A DNA stretch of 36,453 nucleotides from Waterburya agarophytonicola KI4 (GCF_020640915.1 NZ_JADWDC010000012.1:1-36453); one strand, 5' to 3'; shown: positions 17,390-26,319, counted from the stretch's first letter. Program-made: numbers and translations. The notes: a model not told the origin generated them from the sequence alone.

Positions 17390-17632
17390 TTATTGATCTT
17401 GCCCGATACCCAACTCTTTTTTACTGCGTTTTAGATCTTTCCAAAGAGATTTGATTTGTTTGTACGCGCTCTCTGGGGGTAACTTCCCTGCTGTTTCCAA
17501 ATTGCAAATATAGTTTATTTTTTGAGCAAATTCTTGCAAATTAGAATTAAATACTAAGTTTTCTGGTTTAACTTTTCCATGATATCGATGGCGCGGATAA
17601 AGAAAATCGTTAGTTTGTTTATTAGTTGTCAT
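17390..17632 (-). CDS. Small conserved cyanobacterial protein
   Basis: An 80-aa soluble protein of unknown function. The motif YPRHRYHGKVKPENLVFN, then ANLQEF-like and YICNLETAGKLPPESAY, ending WKDLKRSKKELGI, belongs to a small family I recall only from cyanobacteria (perhaps DUF7219; unverified). I chose ATG 17632 (MTTNKQ) over a TTG at 17653 because family members begin close to the YPRHRYHG block. It is 84 bp upstream of the ABC permease on the same strand. Confidence 0.72.
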   Translation of the reverse strand: MTTNKQTNDFLYPRHRYHGKVKPENLVFNSNLQEFAQKINYICNLETAGKLPPESAYKQIKSLWKDLKRSKKELGIGQDQ

Positions 17633-17845
17633 GGGGTTGAATATTTTTCTCAAACAGTTTGACTGGAACTCTGAATAAAATTTTGACTGAGATAATCCCT
17701 AAGTTGGCAGTTTTAAATTTTATTTAGTTTCTATTTTAATAATTTTTAACATTTAAGCGTGATTTATTTTATATGGACACAAACGTTACTTGATGACGCT
17801 ACTATAAACAGGGTTTTATTTTAAATATTAACAGGAGATTTAAAA

Positions 17846-17869
17846 ATGGTTAACCAAACCTTAACCTAA
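17846..17869 (+). other. Seven-codon open frame with strong ribosome-binding site
   Basis: AGGAG at 17833-17837 precedes ATG 17846, and the frame MVNQTLT stops at TAA 17867-17869. It lies 58 bp before the purC start. It could be a leader peptide, or the surviving start of a deleted gene. Confidence 0.35.
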
Positions 17870-17927
17870 ATTTTAAAACCTTACTGTTGAGTTCTACCGA
17901 ACGTTGAATTCTAGGCAATTATCAAAA

Positions 17928-18671
17928 ATGTCACAGACAGAAAAACTTTACGAAGGCAAAGCCAAAATTCTTTACACTACAGACGATCCAGATATTTTAT
18001 TAACGGTTTACAAAGATGACGCAACGGCATTCAATGCTCAAAAAAAAGGGCAAATTACGGGAAAAGGAGCAATAAACTGTCAAATTACGGCAGCTTTATA
18101 CGAACTCTTAGAATCTCTGGATATTTCAACTCACTATGTAGATTGCCCCCAGCCTGATCGCATGAGGGTCAAAGCAGTTACTATTGTTCCCGTAGAAGTA
18201 GTGGTGAGAAATATCGCTGCGGGGAGTCTTTGCCGTCAAACAGGATTGCCAGAAGGTAAAGTACTAGATGTTCCCTTAGTGGAATACTATTACAAAAGCG
18301 ATGAATTAGGCGATCCCCTTTTGACTCGCGATCGCATATTCTTGTTAGATTTAGTCTCCGATTCAAGATTGGCTCAAATAGAGAAAATGGCGCGCAAAAT
18401 CAATCAACATTTACAAAGCTTTTTCGACCAATGCGACATTATTTTAGTGGATTTTAAATTAGAATTTGGCATCGATAGCCAACAAAATCTACTTTTAGCC
18501 GATGAAATCAGTCCTGATACTTGTCGTCTTTGGGATAAGAACGAAACAGATCCTACAGCAAAAGTAATGGACAAAGACCGTTTTCGTAAAGATTTAGGTC
18601 GAGTTGAATCAGCTTATCAACAGGTTCAACAAAGAGTTTTAGCCCAAATAAAAAAAAATGATTGCAGTTAA
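17928..18671 (+). CDS. purC: SAICAR synthetase PurC
   Basis: Purine synthesis, step eight: carboxyaminoimidazole ribotide plus aspartate and ATP to SAICAR, in the cytosol. The sequence shows KLYEGKAKILYTTDD at the N-terminus (nucleotide loop), the GAINCQITAALYELL block, VVVRNIAAGSLCRQTG, LVDFKLEFG and ADEISPDTCRLWD near the C-terminus. With ATG 17928 the protein is 247 aa, the family norm of about 240. A longer frame from TTG 17904 adds eight unlikely residues. The upstream 270 bp hold the short frame at 17846 and probably the promoter. No neighbour belongs to the same pathway. Confidence 0.96.
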   Translation: MSQTEKLYEGKAKILYTTDDPDILLTVYKDDATAFNAQKKGQITGKGAINCQITAALYELLESLDISTHYVDCPQPDRMRVKAVTIVPVEVVVRNIAAGSLCRQTGLPEGKVLDVPLVEYYYKSDELGDPLLTRDRIFLLDLVSDSRLAQIEKMARKINQHLQSFFDQCDIILVDFKLEFGIDSQQNLLLADEISPDTCRLWDKNETDPTAKVMDKDRFRKDLGRVESAYQQVQQRVLAQIKKNDCS

Positions 18672-19020
18672 ATAACTAATTATTACTATCAAAAATTCAA
18701 CCTGAATCTTTCAATCTAATAAAAATTATTCCTCAATAAATTTGGGAACATTAAATACCGTAAATAGTCATAATGCCCTGAAGATGAAGAAACAAAATTA
18801 TTGGGGTGGAAAAAATATAAGTGGATGATATAAGTGGATGGGCTAGCTACAGCGATCGCCCTAGGGATAAAATCCCTAATAATCGAAGCTTGTTTCATTT
18901 TATAGATTTTAAATTGCTATAGTTGACAACCAGTTATGACAATTTGCATCTGAAGTCAAATCAAATAAATTGGTTACGTAAATCTTTAGCGGTCAACTTA
19001 TCGAATGTCTTATTTGGTGT
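18672..19020. other. Spacer between purC and omp85
   Basis: No gene is convincing. The spacer carries a perfect tandem duplication of ATATAAGTGGATG (18815-18827 and 18828-18840), a HIP1 site, and directly after it a hairpin TAGGGAT-AAA-ATCCCTA (18862-18878) without a T-run. It probably also holds the promoter of the outer-membrane block. Confidence 0.6.
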
Positions 19021-21144
19021 GTGGAAGTGTTAATTGAATTAAAAAAAGTGCGTCTATCTCCTATTGCGATCTTAATCTTAGCAACTACTCTAAATCTGGG
19101 ATTATCTTTACCTAGCAAAGCAGCAAAAGAAAATTCAAGAGTCCAGTCCAACAAAATCATCGTAGCTAACGGTGCAGCTTTGCTGAGGAATATCAAACCA
19201 AATGCTATAGCTCAAAATCCCGATGGGATAAACCAAAAACCATTTGAGACAGATAGCAATACGGAAGTAGATCCTAATCTTAAGCTACCTGAATTCAAAC
19301 CACCCCAATCAGAATCTGTACCCGAAAATTCCGCAGAAAACGAAAACTCAGAAAAATCTCAAGAGCCACGGGTGCTAGTAGCAGAAGTGGTAGTAGAAGG
19401 AGCAAGCGAAGAACTAAAAGATATTGTTTATGCCAGCATTAATACAGAACCAGGCAGAACCACTACGAGAACCCAACTTCAGGAAGACGTAAATGCCGTA
19501 TATGCGACTGGTTTTTTCCAAAACGTAGAAGTAACCCCAGGGGATACTCCTTTAGGGGTCAGAATCACTTTTACCGTCGAACCAAACCCAGTTTTAAACA
19601 ACGTCTCGGTTATAACTGTTCCTCAAAGAAATCCAAGTCAAGTTCTACCGCCAGAAAAAATCACCGAATTTTTTGGTAAAAATTACGGTCAAATTCTCAA
19701 CCTGAGAGATTTACAACAAGGTGTTATCAAAATCAACGAATGGTATAGCGAAAATGGTTACGAACTAGCTCAAGTCGTCGGCGCGCCTCAAGTTAGTCCC
19801 GAAGGAGAAGTTACTCTGATTTTGGCAGAAGGCATAATTGAAGATATCAATGTTAGATATTTTGATGAAGACGACGAACCGATAGAAGGCAAAACCAAAG
19901 AATATATTGTCAAAAGAGAGGTAGAACTAAAGCCAGGAGATATCTTCAAGCGAGATACGGCTCGACGAGATTTACAGCGAGTTTTCGGCTTGGGTATTTT
20001 TGAAGATGCTCGTTTTTCCTTTAGCCCTGGCACAGATCCGAGTAAAGTCGTGGTCAACGTTGATGTAGTTGAAGGCAGTAGTGGGTCAATCTCAGCGGGC
20101 GCTGGTTATAGTTCCTCTGGCGGACTATTTGGTACAGTTAGCTATCAGCAAAAAAACTTTGGCGGTAACAATCAAACCCTAGGTACTGATATATCTTTGG
20201 GTAACAATAGTTTGCTTTTTGATGTCAACTTTACCGATCCTTGGATTGGTGGCAGCGAAAGCCGTACCTCATATACAGTCAACGCTTTTCGTCGTCGTTC
20301 CATCTCTCTAGTATTTAATGGCGATAATGATATCGAGACAGAAAATGGTAACGATTCACCTCGTATAATTCGTACTGGGGGAGGGATTAGTTTTGGTCGC
20401 CCTATTCCAGGAGATCCTTTCAAGCCTCGCGAATGGTCTTTATCAACAGGATTTCAATATGAACGAGTCGAAGTAAGAAATAGCGATGGAGATATTTCAC
20501 CCATATCTAGAGCCAGTAATGGTAGTGAAAATTTGGCTATCAGCGATGATGGTACTGACGATTTATTTATCTTGCGTTTTGGGGCAAATCGCGATCGCCG
20601 TAATAATCCAATACAACCCACCCAAGGTTCTGTCTTAAGACTGGGAACAGAACAAACAATTCCTATCGGTTCGGGTAGTATTCTGTTTAATCGAGTGCGG
20701 GGAAACTTTAGTCAATACTTCCCGATTAATATCATTCGCTTTAGTGATGGCCCTGAAACTCTAGCTTTCAACATTCAAGCGGGTACAATCTTAGGAGATG
20801 TTCCTCCCTATGAATCCTTTATCCTAGGTGGTAGCAACTCTGTACGAGGTTTTGGCGATGGTGAAGTTGGTAGCGGTCGCAGTTATTTCCAAGCTACAGC
20901 AGAATATCGCTTTCCAATTTTTAAAATTATTGGGGGTGCATTCTTCTTCGACTATGGCACTACTTTAGGTTCTGATGATGCAGTACCAGGAACGCCATCG
21001 AGGGTAAGAGGACTACCTGGGGCTGGTTATGGCTATGGTTTGGGAGTACGAGTCCAATCGCCTTTAGGCCCGATTCGGGTTGATTATGCCATTAATGACG
21101 ACGGCGGTAATGAGATTCAGTTTGGTATTGGGGAGAAGTTTTAA
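19021..21144 (+). CDS. bamA: Omp85/BamA outer-membrane assembly protein
   Basis: Cyanobacterial Omp85 (relative of chloroplast Toc75) inserts beta-barrel proteins in the outer membrane. The 707-aa precursor has a signal peptide (hydrophobic about residues 12-30). A Pro/Glu/Asn-rich linker follows to about 110, then three POTRA repeats (about 115-190, 195-275, 275-350), each with the EVxVEG- or GI-type strands. The 16-strand barrel runs from about 355 to the C-terminal F. The conserved loop-6 motif appears as VRGFGDGE, and the C-terminus ends FGIGEKF. The start is uncertain: GTG codons at 19021, 19027 and 19048 are all possible, and none has a good ribosome-binding site. It heads the order omp85-lpxC-fabZ-lpxA, known from other cyanobacteria. 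Confidence 0.95.
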   Translation: MEVLIELKKVRLSPIAILILATTLNLGLSLPSKAAKENSRVQSNKIIVANGAALLRNIKPNAIAQNPDGINQKPFETDSNTEVDPNLKLPEFKPPQSESVPENSAENENSEKSQEPRVLVAEVVVEGASEELKDIVYASINTEPGRTTTRTQLQEDVNAVYATGFFQNVEVTPGDTPLGVRITFTVEPNPVLNNVSVITVPQRNPSQVLPPEKITEFFGKNYGQILNLRDLQQGVIKINEWYSENGYELAQVVGAPQVSPEGEVTLILAEGIIEDINVRYFDEDDEPIEGKTKEYIVKREVELKPGDIFKRDTARRDLQRVFGLGIFEDARFSFSPGTDPSKVVVNVDVVEGSSGSISAGAGYSSSGGLFGTVSYQQKNFGGNNQTLGTDISLGNNSLLFDVNFTDPWIGGSESRTSYTVNAFRRRSISLVFNGDNDIETENGNDSPRIIRTGGGISFGRPIPGDPFKPREWSLSTGFQYERVEVRNSDGDISPISRASNGSENLAISDDGTDDLFILRFGANRDRRNNPIQPTQGSVLRLGTEQTIPIGSGSILFNRVRGNFSQYFPINIIRFSDGPETLAFNIQAGTILGDVPPYESFILGGSNSVRGFGDGEVGSGRSYFQATAEYRFPIFKIIGGAFFFDYGTTLGSDDAVPGTPSRVRGLPGAGYGYGLGVRVQSPLGPIRVDYAINDDGGNEIQFGIGEKF

Positions 21145-21159
21145 CTACTAATTACGGAG

Positions 21160-21990
21160 ATGGGAAGTACATTAAAAGCTGAGTTTGAGTTGTCGGGGGT
21201 TGGGTTACATTTTGGCGTTAAGACAACTGTCAAAGTTATGCCCGCCAATCCTGGGGATGGTCGCTATTTTGTCCGAGTAGATCTGCCAGAAAAGCCCATA
21301 ATTCCCGCAGAAGTAGCAGCGGTGGGTCAAACTACTCTTTCGACAGAATTGGTGGCAGAAAATGTCAAGGTACGTACTGTAGAGCATTTATTGGCTTCCC
21401 TCTCGGCTAATGGTATAGATGAGGCGCGGATTGAAATTAATGGCGAAGAAGTTCCATTATTAGATGGTTCGGCTAAAATTTGGTGCGAGGAGATCGCCAG
21501 ATCGGGAATCGCGATCCATAATTCTGCTTTAATTCCAAGTCTTATTGTTTTAAGAGAACCTGTTTGGATTAGAGAAGGAGATGCTTTTGTGGCTGCCTTA
21601 CCCGCATCTGATGTTAGATTTACCTATGGTATAGATTTCCCTTATGATGCGATCGGCAATCAATGGCATAGTTGGAATCCCACTCAAGAAGATTTTACTC
21701 AAGAAATTGCCCCCGCCCGTACGTTTGGATTTGCCGATCAAATAGAACAGTTACAACAGGCTGGATTAATTAAGGGTGGAAGTCTGGAAAACGCCTTGGT
21801 ATGTAGCCATTCGGGATGGGTCAATCCTCCCTTAAGATTTACGAATGAACCAGCCCGTCATAAACTATTAGATTTAGTAGGGGATATGAGTTTGTTGGGT
21901 CAGTTTCCCACGGCTCACATTATTGCCTACAAAGCCAGTCATAAATTACATATTCAATTGGCGAACAAGCTGACTGAGATTGGTAGTTAA
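21160..21990 (+). CDS. lpxC: UDP-3-O-acyl-N-acetylglucosamine deacetylase LpxC
   Basis: Committed zinc-dependent step of lipid A synthesis. Zinc ligands are H76 (in TVEHLLASL) and H234/D238 (in [11 protein letters not shown]). The general base E75 stands beside H76, and the C-terminal histidine is at about 264. Other blocks are [24 protein letters not shown] and GGSLENALV. At 276 aa it is slightly shorter than the 300-residue norm, as is usual for cyanobacterial LpxC. ATG 21160 follows CGGAG closely. It starts 15 bp after omp85, so the two are very likely co-transcribed. Confidence 0.96.
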   Translation: MGSTLKAEFELSGVGLHFGVKTTVKVMPANPGDGRYFVRVDLPEKPIIPAEVAAVGQTTLSTELVAENVKVRTVEHLLASLSANGIDEARIEINGEEVPLLDGSAKIWCEEIARSGIAIHNSALIPSLIVLREPVWIREGDAFVAALPASDVRFTYGIDFPYDAIGNQWHSWNPTQEDFTQEIAPARTFGFADQIEQLQQAGLIKGGSLENALVCSHSGWVNPPLRFTNEPARHKLLDLVGDMSLLGQFPTAHIIAYKASHKLHIQLANKLTEIGS

Positions 21991-22013
21991 ATTAGTAATT
22001 AATAATTTAAAGA

Positions 22014-22487
22014 ATGGATTCCGCTATCGAAACCCCAGATAATTCGATTAAAACCACCCTTGACATTCGAGAAATTCATCAATTATTACCCCACCGCCAT
22101 CCTTTCGCTCTAGTCGATCGCATTATCGATTATGTGCCAGGAGAGAAAGCAGTAGGAATTAAAAACGTTACTTTCAACGAACCATTTTTTCCTGGGCATA
22201 TTCCTGACTTTCCCTTAATGCCTGGAGTATTGATGGTAGAAGCGATGGCACAGGTAGGAGGGATTATCCTGGTGCAATTGCCAGGAATGAAGGGGAAATT
22301 TTTTGCTTTTGCAGGAATTGATAAGGTGCGTTTTCGTCGCCCTGTCGTTCCAGGCGATCGCTTGACTATGACCGTAGAACTTCTATCATTAAAACAAAAT
22401 CGTATTGCCAAAATGCAGGGTCGGGGCGAAGTTGATGGCGAACTGGCGGTAAAAGGAGAAATGATGTTCTCTTTAATTGAAATGTAA
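22014..22487 (+). CDS. fabZ: 3-hydroxyacyl-ACP dehydratase FabZ
   Basis: Dehydrates beta-hydroxyacyl-ACP in fatty acid synthesis. It competes with LpxA for the same hydroxyacyl-ACP, which explains its place between lpxC and lpxA. Hot-dog fold protein of 157 aa. The active-site pair is H62 in [15 protein letters not shown] and E76 in EAMAQ. The N-terminal [14 protein letters not shown] block is present. ATG 22014 begins 23 bp after lpxC. Confidence 0.97.
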   Translation: MDSAIETPDNSIKTTLDIREIHQLLPHRHPFALVDRIIDYVPGEKAVGIKNVTFNEPFFPGHIPDFPLMPGVLMVEAMAQVGGIILVQLPGMKGKFFAFAGIDKVRFRRPVVPGDRLTMTVELLSLKQNRIAKMQGRGEVDGELAVKGEMMFSLIEM

Positions 22488-22545
22488 TTACAATACAGAC
22501 TTAGTAAATTATCATATGACCTCTAGCCCCTAGCCTCTGGGAGAA

Positions 22546-23343
22546 TTGATCTTGAGAACCTCGATCCATCCGACTGCTGTCATTGACGATCGCGCCAAAC
22601 TTCACCCTACTGTAAAAGTCGAACCCTATGCGGTAATCGGCAGTCAAGTTAGTATTGGTGCGAATACTGTTGTGGGCAGTCATGCCATTATTGACGGACT
22701 AACAAAAATCGGTCGCGATAATCAGATTTTCCCTGGTGCAGCTATTGGTTTAGAACCTCAAGATCTCAAATATAAAGGGGCAAACAGCCAGGTCATAATT
22801 GGCGATCGCAATCGTATCCGCGAATATGTTACCATCAACCGCGCTACCAATGAAGGAGAGGCGACTGTTATTGGAGATGATAATTTATTGATGGCATACA
22901 GTCATGTAGGTCATAATTGCATTATTGGTAATGAAGTGATTATTGCTAATAGTGTGGCGATCGCTGGTCATGTCCACGTCGAATCAATGGCAATTATTAG
23001 CGGCGTTTTGGGTATTCATCAGTTTGTCCATATCGGTCGCATGGCAATGGTGGGTGGCATGAGTCGTATCAGTCGCGATGTTCCTCCCTACATGATGGTG
23101 GAAGGAAATCCCGCTAAAGTGCGATCGCTAAACTTTACGGGATTAAAAAGACGGGGTTTTTCTCAAGCTGAAATTCGTCAATTGAAAAAAGCCTTTAGCT
23201 ATTTGTATTTGAAAAACTTACCCCTACAAGATGCGATCGCGCATTTGGATGAATTCCCAGATAGCCAGCATATCCAACATCTGCAAGAGTTTATGCAGTA
23301 TTCTATTGCTGATGGTAGAAGAGGTTTGATTGCAGGAAAGTAG
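22546..23343 (+). CDS. lpxA: UDP-N-acetylglucosamine acyltransferase LpxA
   Basis: First step of lipid A synthesis: transfers a hydroxyacyl chain from ACP to UDP-GlcNAc. Left-handed beta-helix built of hexapeptide repeats over residues about 8-190, then a helical C-terminus. The catalytic histidine block is SHVGHNCIIGN, and later GGMSRISRDVPPYMMVEGNPAKVR is diagnostic. 265 aa, normal. No ATG start exists: TTG 22546 (or TTG 22552) must be used, and GGGAG at 22539-22543 may serve as ribosome-binding site. That G-rich stretch is the end of a small repeat (CCTCTAGCCCCTAGCCTCTGG-like, 22520-22540). lpxB does not follow, unlike in many cyanobacteria. Confidence 0.95.
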   Translation: MILRTSIHPTAVIDDRAKLHPTVKVEPYAVIGSQVSIGANTVVGSHAIIDGLTKIGRDNQIFPGAAIGLEPQDLKYKGANSQVIIGDRNRIREYVTINRATNEGEATVIGDDNLLMAYSHVGHNCIIGNEVIIANSVAIAGHVHVESMAIISGVLGIHQFVHIGRMAMVGGMSRISRDVPPYMMVEGNPAKVRSLNFTGLKRRGFSQAEIRQLKKAFSYLYLKNLPLQDAIAHLDEFPDSQHIQHLQEFMQYSIADGRRGLIAGK

Positions 23344-23353
23344 AATTAAGCAA

Positions 23354-23381
23354 TAAATAATAAATAATAAATAATAAGTAA
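23354..23381 (+). repeat. Heptamer tandem repeat TAAATAA
   Basis: Three perfect TAAATAA units and a fourth with one change (TAAGTAA) fill the spacer between lpxA and the next gene. Heptanucleotide short tandem repeats (STRR) are a known feature of cyanobacterial genomes. The repeat ends 8 bp before the ATG at 23390. Confidence 0.9.
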
Positions 23382-23389
23382 TCAAGAAA

Positions 23390-24262
23390 ATGGCTACTTT
23401 ACAACAAAAGCGATCGGAAAATGTCGATGGTGATTTCTATGTCGATTCTACCTGTATCGATTGCGATACCTGTCGTTGGGTAGCACCAGATATATTCAAT
23501 CGTCAGTCGTCTATGTCTGCGGTATATTATCAGCCACAAACAGAATCTGAAAGAGTTTCGGCAATGCAAGCTCTTCTATCTTGTCCGACTGCTTCTATTG
23601 GCACGGTAGAGAAACCCAAGGATGTCAAGCAGGTACAGAAAACTTTTCCCATCCAGATAGAAGATGATGTTTACTATTGTGGCTATCATTCCGAGTCTTC
23701 TTTTGGTGCAGCGAGTTATTTTATTAAAAGACCCGACGGTAATATTTTAATTGACTCTCCTCGATTTACACCGCCTTTGGTTAAGCAGTTGGAAAAGTTG
23801 GGGGGAATTGAATATTTGTACTTGACTCACCAAGATGATGTTGCCGATCATCAGAAATATCATGACCATTTTAATGGTCAGCGCATTCTCCATCTTGATG
23901 ACATCAAACCCGCTACCAAAGAAGTCGAAATCAAACTCTCTGGGACAGAAACCGTAGAATTAACCCCAGATATATCTATTATCCCCGTCCCAGGTCATAC
24001 AAAAGGACATACGGTTTTACTTTACAAAAACAAATTCTTATTTACAGGAGATCATTTAGCATGGTCGCCTCATTACGAGCATCTTTATGCTTTTGCTCGT
24101 TTTTGCTGGTACGATTGGTCGGAACAAATCAAATCGATGGAAAAGCTTGCTAATTATTCTTTTGAGTGGGTCTTACCAGGACACGGACGTCGCTATCATG
24201 GAGATCTGACTACTACTAAAAAACAAATGGAACAGTGTATTAGTTGGATGAAAGAGCAATGA
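23390..24262 (+). CDS. Ferredoxin-domain/metallo-beta-lactamase-fold fusion
   Basis: A 290-aa two-domain protein. Residues 15-70 are a ferredoxin-like [4Fe-4S] domain with C22, C25, C28 and C65 (CIDCDTC, then SCPTAS). Residues about 90-290 are a metallo-beta-lactamase fold. Its metal motif is unusual: instead of HxHxDH there is H147-Q-D149-D150-V-A-D153-H154, so the second histidine is an aspartate. The later ligands H203 or H207 (PGHTKGHT), D221 (TGDH) and H265 (LPGHGR) are present. Such proteins occur in cyanobacteria and plants; the substrate is unknown to me. The fusion suggests redox control or electron supply to a hydrolase-like site. It is 46 bp after lpxA and convergent with a GST gene. 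Confidence 0.9.
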   Translation: MATLQQKRSENVDGDFYVDSTCIDCDTCRWVAPDIFNRQSSMSAVYYQPQTESERVSAMQALLSCPTASIGTVEKPKDVKQVQKTFPIQIEDDVYYCGYHSESSFGAASYFIKRPDGNILIDSPRFTPPLVKQLEKLGGIEYLYLTHQDDVADHQKYHDHFNGQRILHLDDIKPATKEVEIKLSGTETVELTPDISIIPVPGHTKGHTVLLYKNKFLFTGDHLAWSPHYEHLYAFARFCWYDWSEQIKSMEKLANYSFEWVLPGHGRRYHGDLTTTKKQMEQCISWMKEQ

Positions 24263-24291
24263 GCCAAGGACAACAAACAATTAACCTGTAG

Positions 24292-24345
24292 GGTGGGCAG
24301 CACAAGGAAATTTTGCAGCCAAAATTAATATTATTATTGCCCACC
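24292..24345. terminator. Possible bidirectional terminator or dispersed inverted repeat
   Basis: GGTGGGCA (24292-24299) and TGCCCACC (24338-24345) form an 8-bp inverted repeat between two convergent genes, with A/T-rich sequence on the far side. The 38-nt loop is long for a simple terminator; 'TAGGGTGGGCA...TGCCCACC' units are also seen as dispersed repeats in cyanobacteria. Confidence 0.45.
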
Positions 24346-24370
24346 ACTTATTTAACTAATTAATTAATTA

Positions 24371-25168
24371 CTACTCAATATTAATTGAAGTGGGAGAAGA
24401 ACTAGAACTATTGCTACTAGGAATACTAGAACCTTGACGGAAATCGGCATAAAGGCGATCGCGCCAAGCGAAAAATGGTTCAAAAGTGATATTATCTGCT
24501 AATCCTGGGATACCTTTTCCTTTAAGAGGATCGGGAATATCAAGATAAGAACCTGCGGGGAATTTTAAGAGAATACTCAATCCTGCTACTGCCAAGTCAG
24601 CCAAAGTGGGACTATCTCCCGTGAGATACGGTTGATTTTGTAGAATCAAACAAAGTGCTTCTAAGTCTTGAGTTAAGCTTTTTTTAGCTTCTTTGACCGC
24701 ATCTCCCCCAAAACCAACACCAGTACCCAAAACATCTAGTAACTCCCCAGGAATTGCACCTACGGCAGTTTTAACTATGTCGGGAGTGTTGGCTGGTAAA
24801 ATTGAAGTGCGAAAGTTTTGATTTTGGTTTAAAGCACCAATAAAGGCTTTTCTTCCTTTCAAACCAATCGAAGCATCTGCCCATTCTTCTATCAGTAAGC
24901 ATTGTCCTTTTGCTAAGGAATCTGTAGGAATAATCGGACGTTCGGGATATTTGCGTTCTAAGTAAAGAGCAATTTCGGTAGAGTCAGAAACATAAGTACT
25001 ACCATCTTTAAGAACTGGTACTTGACGGCTACCAGATTTTTGCATTAATTCGATTTGTCCCACACCTGGGGTGACTTCGATTTTGCGGTATTCTAATTGT
25101 TTGTAATCTAGGATGAGGCGAGCTTTTTCTGAATACTGAGATAATTCAAATTGATATAGTTCTAGCAT
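24371..25168 (-). CDS. Glutathione S-transferase family protein
   Basis: A 265-aa protein with an N-terminal thioredoxin-like domain (residues 1-80). The SQYSEKARLIL block holds the likely catalytic serine, and QVPVLKD (cis-proline) and DSTEIALYLE follow. The helical domain runs from about 90 to 230, with YLTGDSPTLADLAVAGL near residue 190. It ends in a serine-rich low-complexity tail of about 20 residues. Expected to conjugate or reduce small substrates with glutathione; the actual substrate is unknown. ATG 25168 has AGGAG a few bases upstream. It is convergent with the ferredoxin/MBL gene and followed upstream by an unrelated spacer of 159 bp. Confidence 0.9.
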   Translation of the reverse strand: MLELYQFELSQYSEKARLILDYKQLEYRKIEVTPGVGQIELMQKSGSRQVPVLKDGSTYVSDSTEIALYLERKYPERPIIPTDSLAKGQCLLIEEWADASIGLKGRKAFIGALNQNQNFRTSILPANTPDIVKTAVGAIPGELLDVLGTGVGFGGDAVKEAKKSLTQDLEALCLILQNQPYLTGDSPTLADLAVAGLSILLKFPAGSYLDIPDPLKGKGIPGLADNITFEPFFAWRDRLYADFRQGSSIPSSNSSSSSPTSINIE

Positions 25169-25327
25169 GAAGACTCCTTATTATGAGGATCGACTCTATA
25201 GGTAATTTACAGTTGTTAATGTAGCTTGTTTATGGGATCTAAAACATCGTTCTCTAGTCTAAAGACGGCTGTTAATATAGCTCAAAATCCTCTACATATC
25301 TTTATAAGTAAGGATCGGGGAAGCCGA

Positions 25328-25762
25328 TCAACGCAAAATGCGAATAAATTCCAGAGGTAAACTATCGGTATCGGCAATAAAAGCAACCTCATAAATCCGA
25401 TCGCCAATTTGTTGCTGTTCGGGTTTTAAAAGAATTTTTAAGGGTTCAATTTGTGCTTCGGCTGTTTCTAAGGCGATCGCATTTTTAGCTTTCAAGTCTT
25501 CTAGCCAGGTAGATAAGTCGCTCGTTACCTCAGTAAGGTCGAAAGAAAGGTGATAGTAGCCGACATAATGTTCGTCAGCAAAAGCATCAGGGGCGGGTTT
25601 TGGTTCGGGAATTTGAATCAGTTCAATCCTGCCTCCCAGCCCAGTCATCCAGCAAGCTAGAGTATATCCTGTGGTAAAGCGTTCTCGCACCGTAAAGCCC
25701 AGTTGTTCGTAAAAAGCGATCGCTTTGTGAATATCTGCGGTGCGTATTGAAGCATGATGCAT
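25328..25762 (-). CDS. VOC/glyoxalase family protein
   Basis: A 144-aa vicinal-oxygen-chelate fold protein with two paired beta-alpha-beta-beta-beta modules. Module one begins HHASIRTADIHKAIAFYEQLGF and contains GGRIELIQIPEP. Module two has YYHLSFDL and ends SLPLEFIRILR. The candidate metal ligands are a histidine at the N-terminus (HHASI), E in RIELIQ, H in YYHLSF and E in PLEFIR, the usual H/E/H/E set. It could be a glyoxalase I-like isomerase or a dioxygenase relative. It is 50 bp downstream of the TIGR02652-like gene on the same strand. Confidence 0.88.
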   Translation of the reverse strand: MHHASIRTADIHKAIAFYEQLGFTVRERFTTGYTLACWMTGLGGRIELIQIPEPKPAPDAFADEHYVGYYHLSFDLTEVTSDLSTWLEDLKAKNAIALETAEAQIEPLKILLKPEQQQIGDRIYEVAFIADTDSLPLEFIRILR

Positions 25763-25812
25763 TGTTCTGATAATGAATATTTAGTATTTGGTATTTAATA
25801 TTTAATTTTGAT

Positions 25813-26319
25813 TTATTCAAACAAGAAGCGGTAAGGATAGTGACGGGGAACTCCTGGCTCTTTTTCTAAAGTAAAATTAATTATTTCCCATTGGGGTTCG
25901 GCGTTTTCTTCAGAACTAAAGCCAATGGGCAAACCATAAAGTTTGGGGGATTTAAACTCGGAACTATCTCGCCAGGGATGGCTGCGTCCTAAATAGGAGC
26001 TAACTAAATCTCGATAGCGGTTGGCAATAATTACTTTTGTAGCGCGATAGCCTTCTGTGTATAAAGCATCTAAAGCTTCATGAATCTCAAAACGAATACC
26101 ATCGGGGTGAGTATGTTGGCGATACCATTGTTCTTCCCAAAGTCGCCACCGTCTGCTAGAAGGTAAATGAACTAATTCTTTGATTTTGGGATCAGCCTCA
26201 AAAGCTCCGTGACGGTTGCATAAGTAAGTGTCTGTTAATGTAAGAGCAGGAATCAACTGTCGGCAATGAGGGCAAATTATTTCAGGGCCAAAAACAGGAT
26301 ATTGTAAAGCTAAATTCAT
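25813..26319 (-). CDS. TIGR02652-like conserved cyanobacterial protein
   Basis: A 168-aa soluble protein of unknown function. An N-terminal zinc-binding-looking segment, CPHCRQLIPALTLTDTYLCN followed by RHGAFEAD, gives a CxxC plus C/H pair. The middle is rich in aromatic and basic residues (SRRWRLWEEQWYRQHTHPDG), and YRYLVSSYLGRSHPW-like sequence follows. It resembles the cyanobacteria-only family TIGR02652; this is from memory. ATG 26319 is divergent from the gene at 26413, with a 93-bp shared promoter region. Confidence 0.8.
   Translation of the reverse strand: MNLALQYPVFGPEIICPHCRQLIPALTLTDTYLCNRHGAFEADPKIKELVHLPSSRRWRLWEEQWYRQHTHPDGIRFEIHEALDALYTEGYRATKVIIANRYRDLVSSYLGRSHPWRDSSEFKSPKLYGLPIGFSSEENAEPQWEIINFTLEKEPGVPRHYPYRFLFE

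Noticed and set aside
18716-18898. Minus-strand 60-codon frame in the purC-omp85 spacer
   Set aside because: It runs through the tandem duplication and hairpin and has no recognisable features.
24292-24345. A confident rho-independent terminator
   Set aside because: The loop is too long and there is no clean T-run, so I kept it only as a low-confidence bidirectional signal.
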